This document shows positions 26,929-35,786 of a stretch of 64,000 nt of DNA, piece by piece (position 1 is the first letter of the stretch; every line of letters begins with the position of its first letter). The stretch lies in the NCBI GenBank assembly GCA_011523825.1, contig WTFX01000029.1:281920-345919 (forward strand). The letters run 5' to 3'. A program made the position numbers and the translations under genes. Below the pieces are notes generated by a model. The model searched no databases. It was not told the origin of the DNA and saw only the letters and a program-made list of their open reading frames with translations. This DNA comes from Microthrixaceae bacterium. Its GTDB lineage: Bacteria; Actinomycetota; Acidimicrobiia; Acidimicrobiales; Poriferisodalaceae.

Positions 26929-28540
26929 TCCAAACATCCTCCCAATTGTTGAATGCATCAACCATGTTTGCAAAGCCGGGTAACCGAGTATCGACTATGG
27001 TGAGCACTTCGGCATGCTCATTTCCGCCGACCAGCGGACCCCGTGTTGCCCGGCCAACCATCTGGCTGTACAAGACAAGCGATTTCGATGGCCTGGCAAT
27101 GACCACAGCACTGGTCAACGGCGCATCGAACCCAGTCGTCAAGACGCCAAAGTTACAGAGGACAAAGGGCTTCGAGTCAGAATTCCGATATTCTCCGAGA
27201 ATTCGCTGACGCTCCGCTGTGGAAGTATCGCCACTGACCATAGCTGCGCGCAGATTCCGCGCTCGCAACGCTGTGGCCAGTAGTTTCGCGTGTGAAACTG
27301 TTGCAGCAAACACGATGATGCGATTGTGCCTACGTGCCAGATTTTCGGTAGCGCTCACGATCGCCAGGTTGCGCTGAGTATCTGCGGCCAAGTCCTCCAA
27401 TAGTGCCGCTGGTAGATCTAAGGCTTCCGCCAGATCACGTATTTGTTTGTTGGTAAGTGCCTTACCTCCATCGTAGGGCAAAGTCGTAATGCTAGTTCGC
27501 GCCAAGTAACCTTCTTCAGTCAAGTAGTCGAGCGGGCTCTCATAACCAGCTACTGTCAGCGTCACCTTCTGCTTCGCAAAGAGCTTCGCGAGTTCCGCAT
27601 CGACTTCGGGATCGTTCCATGTCCGACCCGGCGTCGCAGTCAAACCGAGCAAACCTGTCGTTGATTTTCGGGACAATATGGTTTCGAGCAAGTACTGATA
27701 CGAAGGAGCTGTCGCTTGGTGTGCCTCATCAAGAACCACGAGGCTAGTGCGGTCTGCAAGTCGTGCAATAAAGTCACCGTCTCGAAGCGCTCGCTGATAG
27801 AGTTTGCTCAGTCCAGCGACCATAAAGCCGTCACGAATGCTATCAATACTGGGAACTTGGTTGGAGCCCCAGAATCGATAAACCTCAAGCTCACGGTCTC
27901 CCATTAGATTCCAAGCGTTTGCAAAGTCGCTAGTTGACTGCTCGCATAGCTCTTCACTGTATGCCAACCAGAGCACAATTCCAGGTGAATGGCGCTGTAG
28001 CGAATCCGCCACCGCGTGAATTGCGGTCCGGGTCTTTCCGGCTCCGGTCGGCATGTGAAGTAGTACGGTGGGTTTCTGCGATCGAAGATGCTCTAGCACC
28101 CGCTTGAGCGCGTCACGCTGGTGGCTGAAGAGACCATACTGTGGTGAAATCGTCTCAGGAGCTATTGTGCCTGGGGCTTCGTTAACTGCAGTCGGGCTCA
28201 ACCCAAAATACTCAAGCAGCAGATCTTCGGAGTTGGACCCTTTTCGGATCTTGAGATCTACGAGTGACTGAAGCGGTCGTTCGACGTCGACAGACAAGAT
28301 TTGTGCCAGTTCTTGAGCGTGCCTGAGAGGCAAGAACTGCAGCAGAGCACTTCGACTCGATTTGTCTCTCAAGAGCTCTAGCGGTGAATGTAGCTCAAGA
28401 CAAATGCGCCTGAGTTCAGGCGGCGATGTCGAGCGTTCGTCGAGTGCGCTGAGCACTGCAACTGCCCTCGGCCCTACCAAGTCTTGGAGAGTCTCGTCGT
28501 CGGCACGGCTCAGAAGGTCTTGAAAGCTCAAGTCCGGCAT
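26921..28540 (-). CDS. DEAH-box SF2 helicase, putative restriction component (SspF-like position)
   Basis: A 539-residue helicase. Motif I is MPTGAGKT (163-170), motif II DEAH (271-274), motif III LTATP, and the C-terminal lobe has motif V (LTTGFDAPLTSAVV) and motif VI (QMVGRATRG). About 130 residues precede the helicase core. ATG 28540 is chosen because it lies 13 bases after the PAPS-reductase-like gene and follows a ggggaaa site; upstream in-frame codons read through that gene. It probably uses ATP to unwind or translocate on DNA. The gene is more AT-rich than its upstream partners. Confidence 0.82.
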   Translation of the reverse strand: MPDLSFQDLLSRADDETLQDLVGPRAVAVLSALDERSTSPPELRRICLELHSPLELLRDKSSRSALLQFLPLRHAQELAQILSVDVERPLQSLVDLKIRKGSNSEDLLLEYFGLSPTAVNEAPGTIAPETISPQYGLFSHQRDALKRVLEHLRSQKPTVLLHMPTGAGKTRTAIHAVADSLQRHSPGIVLWLAYSEELCEQSTSDFANAWNLMGDRELEVYRFWGSNQVPSIDSIRDGFMVAGLSKLYQRALRDGDFIARLADRTSLVVLDEAHQATAPSYQYLLETILSRKSTTGLLGLTATPGRTWNDPEVDAELAKLFAKQKVTLTVAGYESPLDYLTEEGYLARTSITTLPYDGGKALTNKQIRDLAEALDLPAALLEDLAADTQRNLAIVSATENLARRHNRIIVFAATVSHAKLLATALRARNLRAAMVSGDTSTAERQRILGEYRNSDSKPFVLCNFGVLTTGFDAPLTSAVVIARPSKSLVLYSQMVGRATRGPLVGGNEHAEVLTIVDTRLPGFANMVDAFNNWEDVWNE

Positions 28541-28553
28541 ATCGGTTTCCCCA

Positions 28554-29402
28554 CTAGAGCGCGCAGACAGTGCAGGAAACCGTGTCGTCCTCGGTATCGA
28601 GAGCCTCTGCGAGAGCCTCAAGGACAGGTACTTCGACGCGAACTTGGCGGATTCGGTCCATTGCAGCTGCGTGCTTGTCGAGGATCTCCTGGCGGCGGGA
28701 GCGTAGTTGGACGAGCGTCTCGCCGCCGCTCCAGGTGTACTGGCGACCTGACATCGCACGTTCGCTGAAGTCGGCATCTCCGTCAACGCCGGCGTCTAGA
28801 AGCACCTTCTGCTCGATCGCGATGGCGCGCTCGTAGAGCTCCGGGTGGCGCTCAGCGAGGCCCACCCACTCGGCCTTGCGTTGGTAGAAGCAGAAGTAAC
28901 AGCCCGAGCGCGTTCGCCATTCGTAGTAGTCGGGCAACCCGATGCCGGCGTCATCGAGGATCTTCATGACTCCGTCGTGGTCGACGCCGTCCTCGACGAA
29001 CGGGAAGCGGCTCTCGATGTTCGGCTTCGTCGAGATGTAGCCCTTGCGGTTGGCCTCGTCGGCGCGGATGGCCACGTAGGAGATCGCAGGCTCGTCGCCG
29101 ATCCACGCCTCGATCGGCTTGATCTTCATCACCTTCGTGCACCAGCGCATTTGCGGCGACGGCAGGGCGCCGCGGAAGACCTCAAACCAGTGGTCGAACC
29201 CTCGCTCGGAATTGAGGCGGGCGATCGGCTTGCCCAAGATGACCTCGAGCCGGGTGAGGAACTCGTACGTCTCCGGTAATTCCGCACCTGTATCGCAGAA
29301 GAAGTACTCCATCTTGGGCACGCGGTCACGCAAGTAGAGGGCCAGTGCACTCGAGTCTTTGCCACCCGAGATGCCGCAGATGTGCCGAGTGCTCTCACCC
29401 AT
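28554..29402 (-). CDS. sspD: PAPS reductase-like sulfurtransferase of DNA phosphorothioation (SspD-like)
   Basis: A 282-residue PP-loop ATP pyrophosphatase family protein: GISGGKDSSALALYL (SGGKDS at 12-17). Cysteines occur in MRWCTK (Cys88), GCYFCFYQ (Cys168, Cys171) and the C-terminal SCTVC, enough to hold an iron-sulfur cluster as in DndC. ATG 29402 is used because the conserved start MGESTRHICGISGGKD follows it directly; it overlaps the ATPase stop by 8 bases (ATGGGTGA). In Dnd/Ssp systems this protein activates the DNA backbone for sulfur insertion. Confidence 0.85.
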   Translation of the reverse strand: MGESTRHICGISGGKDSSALALYLRDRVPKMEYFFCDTGAELPETYEFLTRLEVILGKPIARLNSERGFDHWFEVFRGALPSPQMRWCTKVMKIKPIEAWIGDEPAISYVAIRADEANRKGYISTKPNIESRFPFVEDGVDHDGVMKILDDAGIGLPDYYEWRTRSGCYFCFYQRKAEWVGLAERHPELYERAIAIEQKVLLDAGVDGDADFSERAMSGRQYTWSGGETLVQLRSRRQEILDKHAAAMDRIRQVRVEVPVLEALAEALDTEDDTVSCTVCAL

Positions 29403-32400
29403 CTCCAACCACCTTGGCGAGCATAGGAGTATGAGCATGGCGAATGTCGGGCGAGCCAGCCGATTCGAGAAGGCCCTTGCCGAGAATTGTCAAGGCGGCG
29501 TGGTATGCCCGCTGGTCCGAACCGACGATTCGCCGAATGCTCTTGAGCATGTGATCGACTGCGTTCTCGACACTCCGGCGCTCTTCCTGAGTGACCTGGA
29601 CCAACCGGGACTCCTCAGCACCACTCGGGTCGGTGAACGTCACCCGCAATACATCGAAAGGGACTCCGCCCATGGCGAGGCGTTCGTTGTGGAGCGCCTT
29701 AAGGCGGTTGAACGCCGCGAGCCGACGGGGCAGCTCGACACGCACGGCAGCGAGGTCGTCGTCATTCCATTCCGCCGGCGCCTTCTTGGCAAGCACCGTC
29801 GCGACTGATGCCATCCAGTCGAGATCGTCGTCGTAGACATCGTTTGACAACGCCAACACGAATGCGCGCACATCTCGATCCAGCACCTCATCCGCGAGAC
29901 CTGCTGCCGGGCCACTGACCGCGAGCCGCGTGCGCTCGCCGGCGGCAGCGAGCAACTCATCGCGAAGCTCGCCGACCATCAAACGGCAGCGAGATGTGAG
30001 TTCGTCGATGCATCGGGCAAGTCCGTCGGCAAACGCTTCAAGTTCACCCTTCCGTGAACGTTGCTGCGGCCTTCCCCCCTTACGGCGCGCTGCAATGGGT
30101 GCAAAGCCGAGAGCGACGGGCAAGAGCTCGAAGAGCAGGACATCGGGCTCCGTTGCCTCGTTCAAGGCATCTCGGACTGCGAGCGCGTCGGCCGACAGAT
30201 GTGACGTGCGGCGTGTCCACTGCTCGAGGCCGCGCATCCGCGCAGCTAGATAGAGCGTGACGGCGAGCACGTTGCCAACCCGGCGACCACCGAGACCCGC
30301 CTCTATGCCGAACCGGGCCGCGAGCACGTCGAGCGCATTGCGTCGCTGGCCCGAGATGTTCGCGAAGTGCTTGATCTCGAAGTGCTCCGGGTTGCGAACC
30401 ATGCGCTCGGAGAGCTCGGGCGAGAGCCCGAGCTGGAAGGTGCCGTGCTCGTAGATCGCGATGCGGTCAGCTCGCGCCAAGAGTGCCGCTGTCACGACGA
30501 CTGGGATGACGCCAGCCTTGACGCCGTACGGCGGCAGAGCCAGCGTGAAGTACAGATCCCGGATGTTGAGTCGCGACTTCTTCGCAGACTCAAACGCGCC
30601 CTCGATCGCCCCCCAGACCGGCGCGAAGCGGATCTGCTCGATCTGCTTGAGGCCCTCAGTGACTTTGCTGTTGCTGCGGATTCGCGGCTTGCCGAAGGCC
30701 AGATTGCCGCCAGCTCTGTTGGGGCGATGCAATCCTGCGTGCTTCAACCCAGCCTCGTACATAGCAACTTCGGGCCCGTAGCCCTTGAGACCGAGCCGGT
30801 ACTCGACGCTGTGCTCGATCATGGCTGTCAACAGGATCTTTCTGGCCTTTGCGCCTTGCGAGGTCAGATCCGAGCGGTTCAGCATCTCGTTTGGCACGCG
30901 TGGTGCATAGGGGTAGGAGTGGTCTGCCGCTTCAGAGAGCGGCGCGCTCCCCCGGCCTGGACTCAGGGGCACGCCTGCTCCGCTGTCGAGCAGCTTCCAG
31001 CGGCAGGCGTCAGTGCTGAATGCCTGTGAGACGGCCGCGTCCAACTGCGATCTTGCCGAGGCCAGTCGCTCTCCGACTTCGCGGCGCGCCACCCAATCGG
31101 CCTTGACTTGCGGCGCCGCAAGCACATCGCTCAGTGCGGCTACCTCACGCGCAGCGCGATCAAGGTCGCCGATATCGTCGGGCAGAGCGACAACTACGGG
31201 CTTGGAACGCAGATTCCATTCCTGGCCCGATGCGTTTCTGGCATCAGCAAACGAACTCAGCGCCGTGTCCGACAACGTCGGGATCTCGCCATCGGCGTTG
31301 GTGACGAGCAAGAGGTCACCGTCGACAGTGTCGAGTGCAGCGGGTGGCTCAACCGTCTCATCACCATGAGCGAAGCGACGCCTGAACAACCGAACCGTGT
31401 CGTTCTGAGCGCTGTGACGAGCAGCAACCATGGGCTCAAGCGCGTGGACAGTTTCCAGTACTCGGTGCAATGGCTGGTCGGCGATCTGGTCATGCGCCGC
31501 CGCCGTCAGTTCAACGACGTTGACATCAGTGCCTTGCCAGATTCGATACTCGTCAGCAAAGGCCCGGTATGTCACCAGGCCTCGCTGCTCGAGGCCAGAA
31601 AGCACTGTGCTCGATTCAGGATCGACAAGCTGAAGCACGGATGCGCTGGCCCTGACTGCGCCGGATGCAGACACCAGATTCAGCAGCGCGACCGACTTGG
31701 CGAGACGCTGCCCAGCGTCAGTAAGGCCATTGGCATCACGTAGCCGGCTCGCGATTTCCATCCATCGACTTGAGCGACCGGTGACACTCACACCGGCACC
31801 GTCGGTGCCCATGAAGTAGTCGTACACAGCCTCAGGGCCGATCGACGGGAGCTCGCCTGCAGCGTCCATGTCGATGCCAGAAGCAAGCGTCGCGACTGTG
31901 CCTGACTCGTTACCAGCCAAGAATGAGAACAGCGTCCGCTCGTGCTGCCCGAATCGGTTGCACAGCTCTGGCAGCACCAATGTCGAGACAGGGTGCAGCG
32001 GCCAGCATGACGCGATCGCGGCCGGATCGCTGAGATCGGTGATGCCTGCGGACGCGAGTGCCTGCGCATGCGACTCGGCCCAAACGTTGATATGCGAGCG
32101 GATGTCGTCACCCACGTCAAACGCTTGGGCGATCAGCGCACGCGTCTGAGCTGCCGACTCGGTAAAGGCGATGTCGACGAATCGGCCTTGCACTTTCGCC
32201 CAATCGCGGCGTCGACGGTCATCGACATCGGCGAGGTACTCCTCGAACGACAGGTGCTGGAGCGTGATGACGAAGATCGGCAAGCCAGTGCCCTGACCGG
32301 CTTCTGCCAGTCGCTGCAGGAGGTAGGTGTCGCTCGACTCGTCATCTCGGGCTGCCTCGAGGTTCTTCCCAAATTCGTCGATGACGATGAGCACCGGTGC

Positions 32401-32976
32401 CCGCGAGGCCATGCAGCTTGCGATGTCCACGAGTTCGCTGACTGATGGATCGACCGGGTCTTCCTTGCGGCCTACGCGTCGCTGAGCGAGCTTGAGCACC
32501 GAAGAAGCCGGGAATTCGGCAGAACCAGGAATCTTGCCGTGACGGCGCACCACGGCCCGATGCAGCCCACGCAGCACGGTTCGCGCCACCGGTTCACGGT
32601 CTGCGGTGACAAGCGCCCGATAGAAGCCGTGCGATCGGGCTCGGTGATTCGACAGTGCCTGAAGCACTGCATCCCCGGCGGCTGTCGAGGCTTCCGAGAT
32701 CTTGCCCAGTGCGCGTTCACGAGCGATGCACGGCGGCCCGAACGCCGCGTCGAGCAGGAGACCGAGCGACGACTTGCCTGAGCCGTACGGGCCGGTAACG
32801 GACCAAGCGCCTCCTGCTGGCCCCGAGGCCGCTTCGGCGACGCGACTCACGACGTCGAGCGCCCGCGATGTGACCACGTACCCGTCGAGGGACTCGGTGC
32901 TCTCGGCGTCGCGCTCGAAGTTTGCCGATCGGGCGAACTGGCTTCGCACGGCCAGCACGTCTGCCAACGTCGTCAC
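29395..32976 (-). CDS. sspC: Large P-loop ATPase of the phosphorothioation module (SspC-like)
   Basis: A 1193-residue protein. Walker A is VTGPYGSGKSS (62-70) and Walker B is VLIVIDEFG (195-203). The rest is long, alpha-helical and without a recognised domain, apart from a winged-helix-like region of moderate hydrophobic periodicity. The size and position between the DUF4007 and PAPS-reductase-like genes match SspC. GTG 32976 overlaps the DUF4007 stop (GTGA). It probably provides ATP-driven DNA handling for the modification complex. It resembles BrxC/PglY-type ATPases in general style only. Confidence 0.8.
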   Translation of the reverse strand: MTTLADVLAVRSQFARSANFERDAESTESLDGYVVTSRALDVVSRVAEAASGPAGGAWSVTGPYGSGKSSLGLLLDAAFGPPCIARERALGKISEASTAAGDAVLQALSNHRARSHGFYRALVTADREPVARTVLRGLHRAVVRRHGKIPGSAEFPASSVLKLAQRRVGRKEDPVDPSVSELVDIASCMASRAPVLIVIDEFGKNLEAARDDESSDTYLLQRLAEAGQGTGLPIFVITLQHLSFEEYLADVDDRRRRDWAKVQGRFVDIAFTESAAQTRALIAQAFDVGDDIRSHINVWAESHAQALASAGITDLSDPAAIASCWPLHPVSTLVLPELCNRFGQHERTLFSFLAGNESGTVATLASGIDMDAAGELPSIGPEAVYDYFMGTDGAGVSVTGRSSRWMEIASRLRDANGLTDAGQRLAKSVALLNLVSASGAVRASASVLQLVDPESSTVLSGLEQRGLVTYRAFADEYRIWQGTDVNVVELTAAAHDQIADQPLHRVLETVHALEPMVAARHSAQNDTVRLFRRRFAHGDETVEPPAALDTVDGDLLLVTNADGEIPTLSDTALSSFADARNASGQEWNLRSKPVVVALPDDIGDLDRAAREVAALSDVLAAPQVKADWVARREVGERLASARSQLDAAVSQAFSTDACRWKLLDSGAGVPLSPGRGSAPLSEAADHSYPYAPRVPNEMLNRSDLTSQGAKARKILLTAMIEHSVEYRLGLKGYGPEVAMYEAGLKHAGLHRPNRAGGNLAFGKPRIRSNSKVTEGLKQIEQIRFAPVWGAIEGAFESAKKSRLNIRDLYFTLALPPYGVKAGVIPVVVTAALLARADRIAIYEHGTFQLGLSPELSERMVRNPEHFEIKHFANISGQRRNALDVLAARFGIEAGLGGRRVGNVLAVTLYLAARMRGLEQWTRRTSHLSADALAVRDALNEATEPDVLLFELLPVALGFAPIAARRKGGRPQQRSRKGELEAFADGLARCIDELTSRCRLMVGELRDELLAAAGERTRLAVSGPAAGLADEVLDRDVRAFVLALSNDVYDDDLDWMASVATVLAKKAPAEWNDDDLAAVRVELPRRLAAFNRLKALHNERLAMGGVPFDVLRVTFTDPSGAEESRLVQVTQEERRSVENAVDHMLKSIRRIVGSDQRAYHAALTILGKGLLESAGSPDIRHAHTPMLAKVVGDG

Positions 32977-34049
32977 CGCCGTCTCCTCGGGTTGCGCTTC
33001 TGCTGCAGGGTGTCAAGACGGGTCAACGCGTCTTCCGGCTCGTTACTGTCGGCCGTCTCGCTCACGTCGTCCGACGGTTCATCACCTCGCAGCCCTGCGA
33101 CTGGATCTGCGGGGGCAACGCCGTAGTGCTCGGAGAGCAGATCGGCGGCGACCGCAGCGGGATCGCCCTTCCACGACAGCTGGGGTACCCCTGTCGGTGT
33201 CACCAGGTCGAGTGAGCTCGAGGCTTCGACTGCGGGCGTCAATGCGGCCATCAAATCGACGGCACTCAGCTTGAACACACTCGCCGGCGAGCCTCGTTCT
33301 GCCGCAATTCGTTCGAGCGTGATCGTCTGACCGGTCAATCCGATGCGTGCAATCCAGTCGAGCACAGCGTGTGCTGCGACTGCCGACGCCAGCGTTGGCT
33401 TCGGACCCAGCTTGTAGCGATGGGCGCCGGTCGCCTCAGAGCGGCCGACCAGGCGCAGTTCTCGAAGTGGGCAATCGGCAGCGTCATCAAGCGTTTCTCT
33501 GCCGACACGCACGGTCGGTGCGTAGGTGCGCATGAACGCACTGAGGTCTTTCTGGACAGCGGACTCGCTCGGCTCCTTCCAGTCCGGTGCAGCACGCAGT
33601 TGCGTCATGACAGTCCTGCCGAGGTCCTCCAGCTCGAACTCAACCGCATTGAAATCGCAGAGTGCCAGCCACCAGACGGGCAACCTGCACGGCTGAGCCA
33701 GCATCCGCCAGTGCAGCAGCCAGAGCGTGCCGGGGTCTTCCATCCACGGGTCCCAGCCGCCGTCGCCAAACAGTGCTTTTCCGAATCGGGTCGGCACGAC
33801 GATGTTCGGCTTGCGGTTCGATGCCGCTTCGGGATCGGGTACTTCGGTGACGACCTTCGCGGCCAGCCCCCAGAAGCGGATCGACCGGACCATGTTCTTG
33901 CCGACACCCAGTCGCACCGGGGCGTCTTCGCTCGCAAACACGTACGGGTCGCGTGACGCCGCGACGTAGGCCTTCCTGAACCAGCCGTAGCGAGGGTGGA
34001 AGGTCTCGTGGCGTGCGAATACCGGCTGCGCCGCTTCGCTCAACTGCAT
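32973..34049 (-). CDS. sspB: DUF4007 protein, putative phosphorothioation nickase (SspB-like)
   Basis: A 358-residue protein. The N-terminal DUF4007 signature is plain: FARHETFHPRYGWFRKAYV, then DAPVRLGVGKNMVRSIRFWG. DUF4007 is the family of SspB, described as the DNA nickase of SspABCD. Residues about 210-320 contain a helical winged-helix-like region (GQTITLERIAAERGSPASVFKLSAV), and the end is acidic, then basic (RNPRRRR). ATG 34049 is one base after the cysteine desulfurase stop, so expression is coupled. Confidence 0.85.
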   Translation of the reverse strand: MQLSEAAQPVFARHETFHPRYGWFRKAYVAASRDPYVFASEDAPVRLGVGKNMVRSIRFWGLAAKVVTEVPDPEAASNRKPNIVVPTRFGKALFGDGGWDPWMEDPGTLWLLHWRMLAQPCRLPVWWLALCDFNAVEFELEDLGRTVMTQLRAAPDWKEPSESAVQKDLSAFMRTYAPTVRVGRETLDDAADCPLRELRLVGRSEATGAHRYKLGPKPTLASAVAAHAVLDWIARIGLTGQTITLERIAAERGSPASVFKLSAVDLMAALTPAVEASSSLDLVTPTGVPQLSWKGDPAAVAADLLSEHYGVAPADPVAGLRGDEPSDDVSETADSNEPEDALTRLDTLQQKRNPRRRR

Positions 34050-34050
34050 G

Positions 34051-35229
34051 TCATGCCGCCTCGGAGGTCATGAGGCGAACGTAACGAACGGCTGTGACAA
34101 CCTCTCGGGCGGCGACTTCGATTTCGGCAGCCGTTGTGAAGCGGCCGAGGCTGAACCGGACCGATTCGAAGGCCGCGTCCCGCGAGAGCCCCATCGCCGT
34201 CAGCACGGGCGAGGGCTCGTTGGCGCCCGTGCTGCAGGCGCTGCCCGCCGAAGCTGCGACGGGATCCATGTTCACCAGCACAGCGTCAGCGTCTGCTCCG
34301 CTGAATCGCATGTTTGCGGTGTTGGGCAGGCGTCGCTCGAGATCGCCGTTCTGCACGACGTCTGCCAGTTCGCCTTCCAGCGCTGCCACGAAGCGGTCAC
34401 GCAGTGCGCCAACTCGCTCGGCCTCGCTCGCCTGCTCGTCGGCAGCGAGCTCGGCTGCGACTCCCAATCCGACGATTCCCGCCACGTTCAGCGAACCGGA
34501 GCGAAGTCCGCGTTCGTGGCCGCCGCCCCACACTGTCGGATGCAGGGCCGCGATGGCCTCCCGGGTTCCGACCAGCGCTCCCACGCCCGTCGGACCGCAG
34601 ATCTTGTGACCGCTGAGCGACACGAGATCGCATCCCAGTGCGGTCATGTCGAACGGGAGGCGGCCCACCATTTGAGTGGCGTCACAGTGGAAGAGCCCAC
34701 CGGCTTGATGAACCAGGTCGGCAATATCTGCGATCGGATTTAGGACGCCCGTTTCGCTGTTGGCGGCCATGATCGACACCAGCAGCTCGCCCTCGGTCGC
34801 CTGCACCATGCCTGCCAGCGCCTCCAGATCGACGAAGCCGCCCGGCGTCACGGGCGCGATCTGCAGATGGCAGCGGCCGGCTGCGGCAAGCGCCTCGGCC
34901 GTCCGGCCCACAGATGCGTGCTCGACCGCCGATGTCACGAGTGTCGGCCGGACGCGACTCGGGGTCTCGGAGGCAGCATCAGCAAATCCGCCAAGAGCGA
35001 GATTGTTGGCTTCTGTCGCGCCTGCGGTGAAAACCACCCCACCGGGTGGCCCACCCACTAGCCCGGCCACGTGTTCGCGAGCCTCACTGACGGCAGCATC
35101 CTGCCGCCGGCCAAATCGATGAGCCGACGATGCGTTGCCGAACCCGTCGGTCATGGCCTTCGCCACCGCTTCGGTCACCCGTGGATCGCAGGGCGCGGAC
35201 GCGTTGTAGTCGAGATAGATCTCGTTCAC
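34051..35229 (-). CDS. sspA: Cysteine desulfurase of the phosphorothioation module (SspA-like)
   Basis: A 392-residue class V aminotransferase-fold enzyme. The PLP lysine is in LSGHK (Lys209), His104 lies in SAVEHASVG, and the persulfide-forming Cys332 is in ASAGSACSTGA. It releases sulfur from cysteine and hands it to the modification enzymes. It is the first gene of the operon and has a GTG start. A housekeeping IscS/NifS role is possible, but its coupling to DUF4007 and PAPS-reductase genes favours SspA/DndA. Confidence 0.85.
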   Translation of the reverse strand: MNEIYLDYNASAPCDPRVTEAVAKAMTDGFGNASSAHRFGRRQDAAVSEAREHVAGLVGGPPGGVVFTAGATEANNLALGGFADAASETPSRVRPTLVTSAVEHASVGRTAEALAAAGRCHLQIAPVTPGGFVDLEALAGMVQATEGELLVSIMAANSETGVLNPIADIADLVHQAGGLFHCDATQMVGRLPFDMTALGCDLVSLSGHKICGPTGVGALVGTREAIAALHPTVWGGGHERGLRSGSLNVAGIVGLGVAAELAADEQASEAERVGALRDRFVAALEGELADVVQNGDLERRLPNTANMRFSGADADAVLVNMDPVAASAGSACSTGANEPSPVLTAMGLSRDAAFESVRFSLGRFTTAAEIEVAAREVVTAVRYVRLMTSEAA

Positions 35230-35348
35230 TCAAGACCCCGGATCGGTGGCGGCATCAGCCTTGCGGCGAGCGTAAATCAAGCACCTCCGCGGCCAGTGGA
35301 TCCACTCGTTTTCGACAAGGCCGTCTGGCAGGCGACTAGCGCGCCACT

Positions 35349-35385
35349 TCGTCGAGCGTCTCGGGCTACCCGAGACGCTCGACGA
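35349..35385 (-). promoter_or_regulatory. Perfect 17-bp inverted repeat upstream of sspA (candidate operator)
   Basis: Arms 35349-35365 and 35369-35385 are exact reverse complements (core GTCGAGCGTCTCGGG) around a 3-base loop. It starts about 120 bases upstream of sspA and immediately downstream of a TTGACA hexamer on the minus strand, so it would overlap the spacer and -10 zone of a promoter there. No U-tract follows on either strand, so repressor binding is more likely than termination. Function inferred. Confidence 0.7.
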
Positions 35386-35387
35386 TC

Positions 35388-35419
35388 TGTCAATACCTCA
35401 CGAATCACCCATACCTCAC
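35388..35419 (-). promoter_or_regulatory. Candidate -35 box and 9-bp direct repeats upstream of sspA
   Basis: On the minus strand, GTGAGGTAT occurs at 35419-35411 and again at 35401-35393, 18 bases apart. The second copy runs straight into TTGACA (35393-35388), a perfect -35 consensus. At a 17-base spacing the -10 would be GGTAGC, a poor match, so an activator or another promoter may be involved. Promoter call is tentative. Confidence 0.5.
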
Positions 35420-35533
35420 TGTGGTGCTGAGGAAGGCCCTACTGGTGAGCATTGATGATCGCCGCACCTCAAGGCGCCGTAGCACTTGGGCAGATCATCA
35501 TGGGCCATCCCAAATCTCGCATCGGCGTAGCAG

Positions 35534-35564
35534 AAAAAAGGGACCCCGTGCGGTCCGGGGTCCC
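35534..35564 (-). terminator. Intrinsic terminator on the minus strand
   Basis: A 9-bp perfect GC-rich stem (arms 35540-35548 and 35556-35564, loop of 7) is followed on the minus strand by six T residues (35534-35539). It lies about 220 bases beyond the HepT stop and would end the toxin-antitoxin transcript, separating it from the Ssp-like operon. Confidence 0.8.
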
Positions 35565-35786
35565 GTTGCCGCGGCATTTCGGCTGCATTCGGCAGAGGCC
35601 TACTAACCGAGCCAATCGACGCCATGAATGTAGCTCAGCCGCCAGCGAGCGCACGCAACGATTGAGCGGAGCGCTCGTCACAACTGCTTGAGGACGCGAA
35701 ATATAGGAAATGACATTCGTTATCCCGCGCAAGTTCTCTTCGGTCGGGTGACCTCGTCGGACCATGCGGGGCGGCGCTGAGCGAAT

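Larger units (their letters stand above)
35230..35786. other. Regulatory intergenic region before the Ssp-like operon
   Basis: About 560 bases with no credible gene. It holds a perfect inverted repeat (35349-35385), a TTGACA hexamer with direct repeats (35388-35419) and an intrinsic terminator for the toxin-antitoxin operon (35534-35564). From 35565 to 35786 nothing further was recognised. A 69-codon minus-strand reading frame at 35416-35625 crosses the terminator hairpin and has no family features, so it is not called as a gene. Confidence 0.7.

Noticed and set aside
24185..35229. DISARM or BREX type 4 system
   Set aside because: DISARM needs a DUF1998 protein and a methylase; BREX type 4 needs PglZ and BrxL. 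None is present, while DUF4007 and a cysteine desulfurase point to Ssp.
35416..35625. 69-codon minus-strand gene or leader peptide upstream of sspA
   Set aside because: It crosses the terminator hairpin and lacks a family or codon pattern; an attenuator function has no support.
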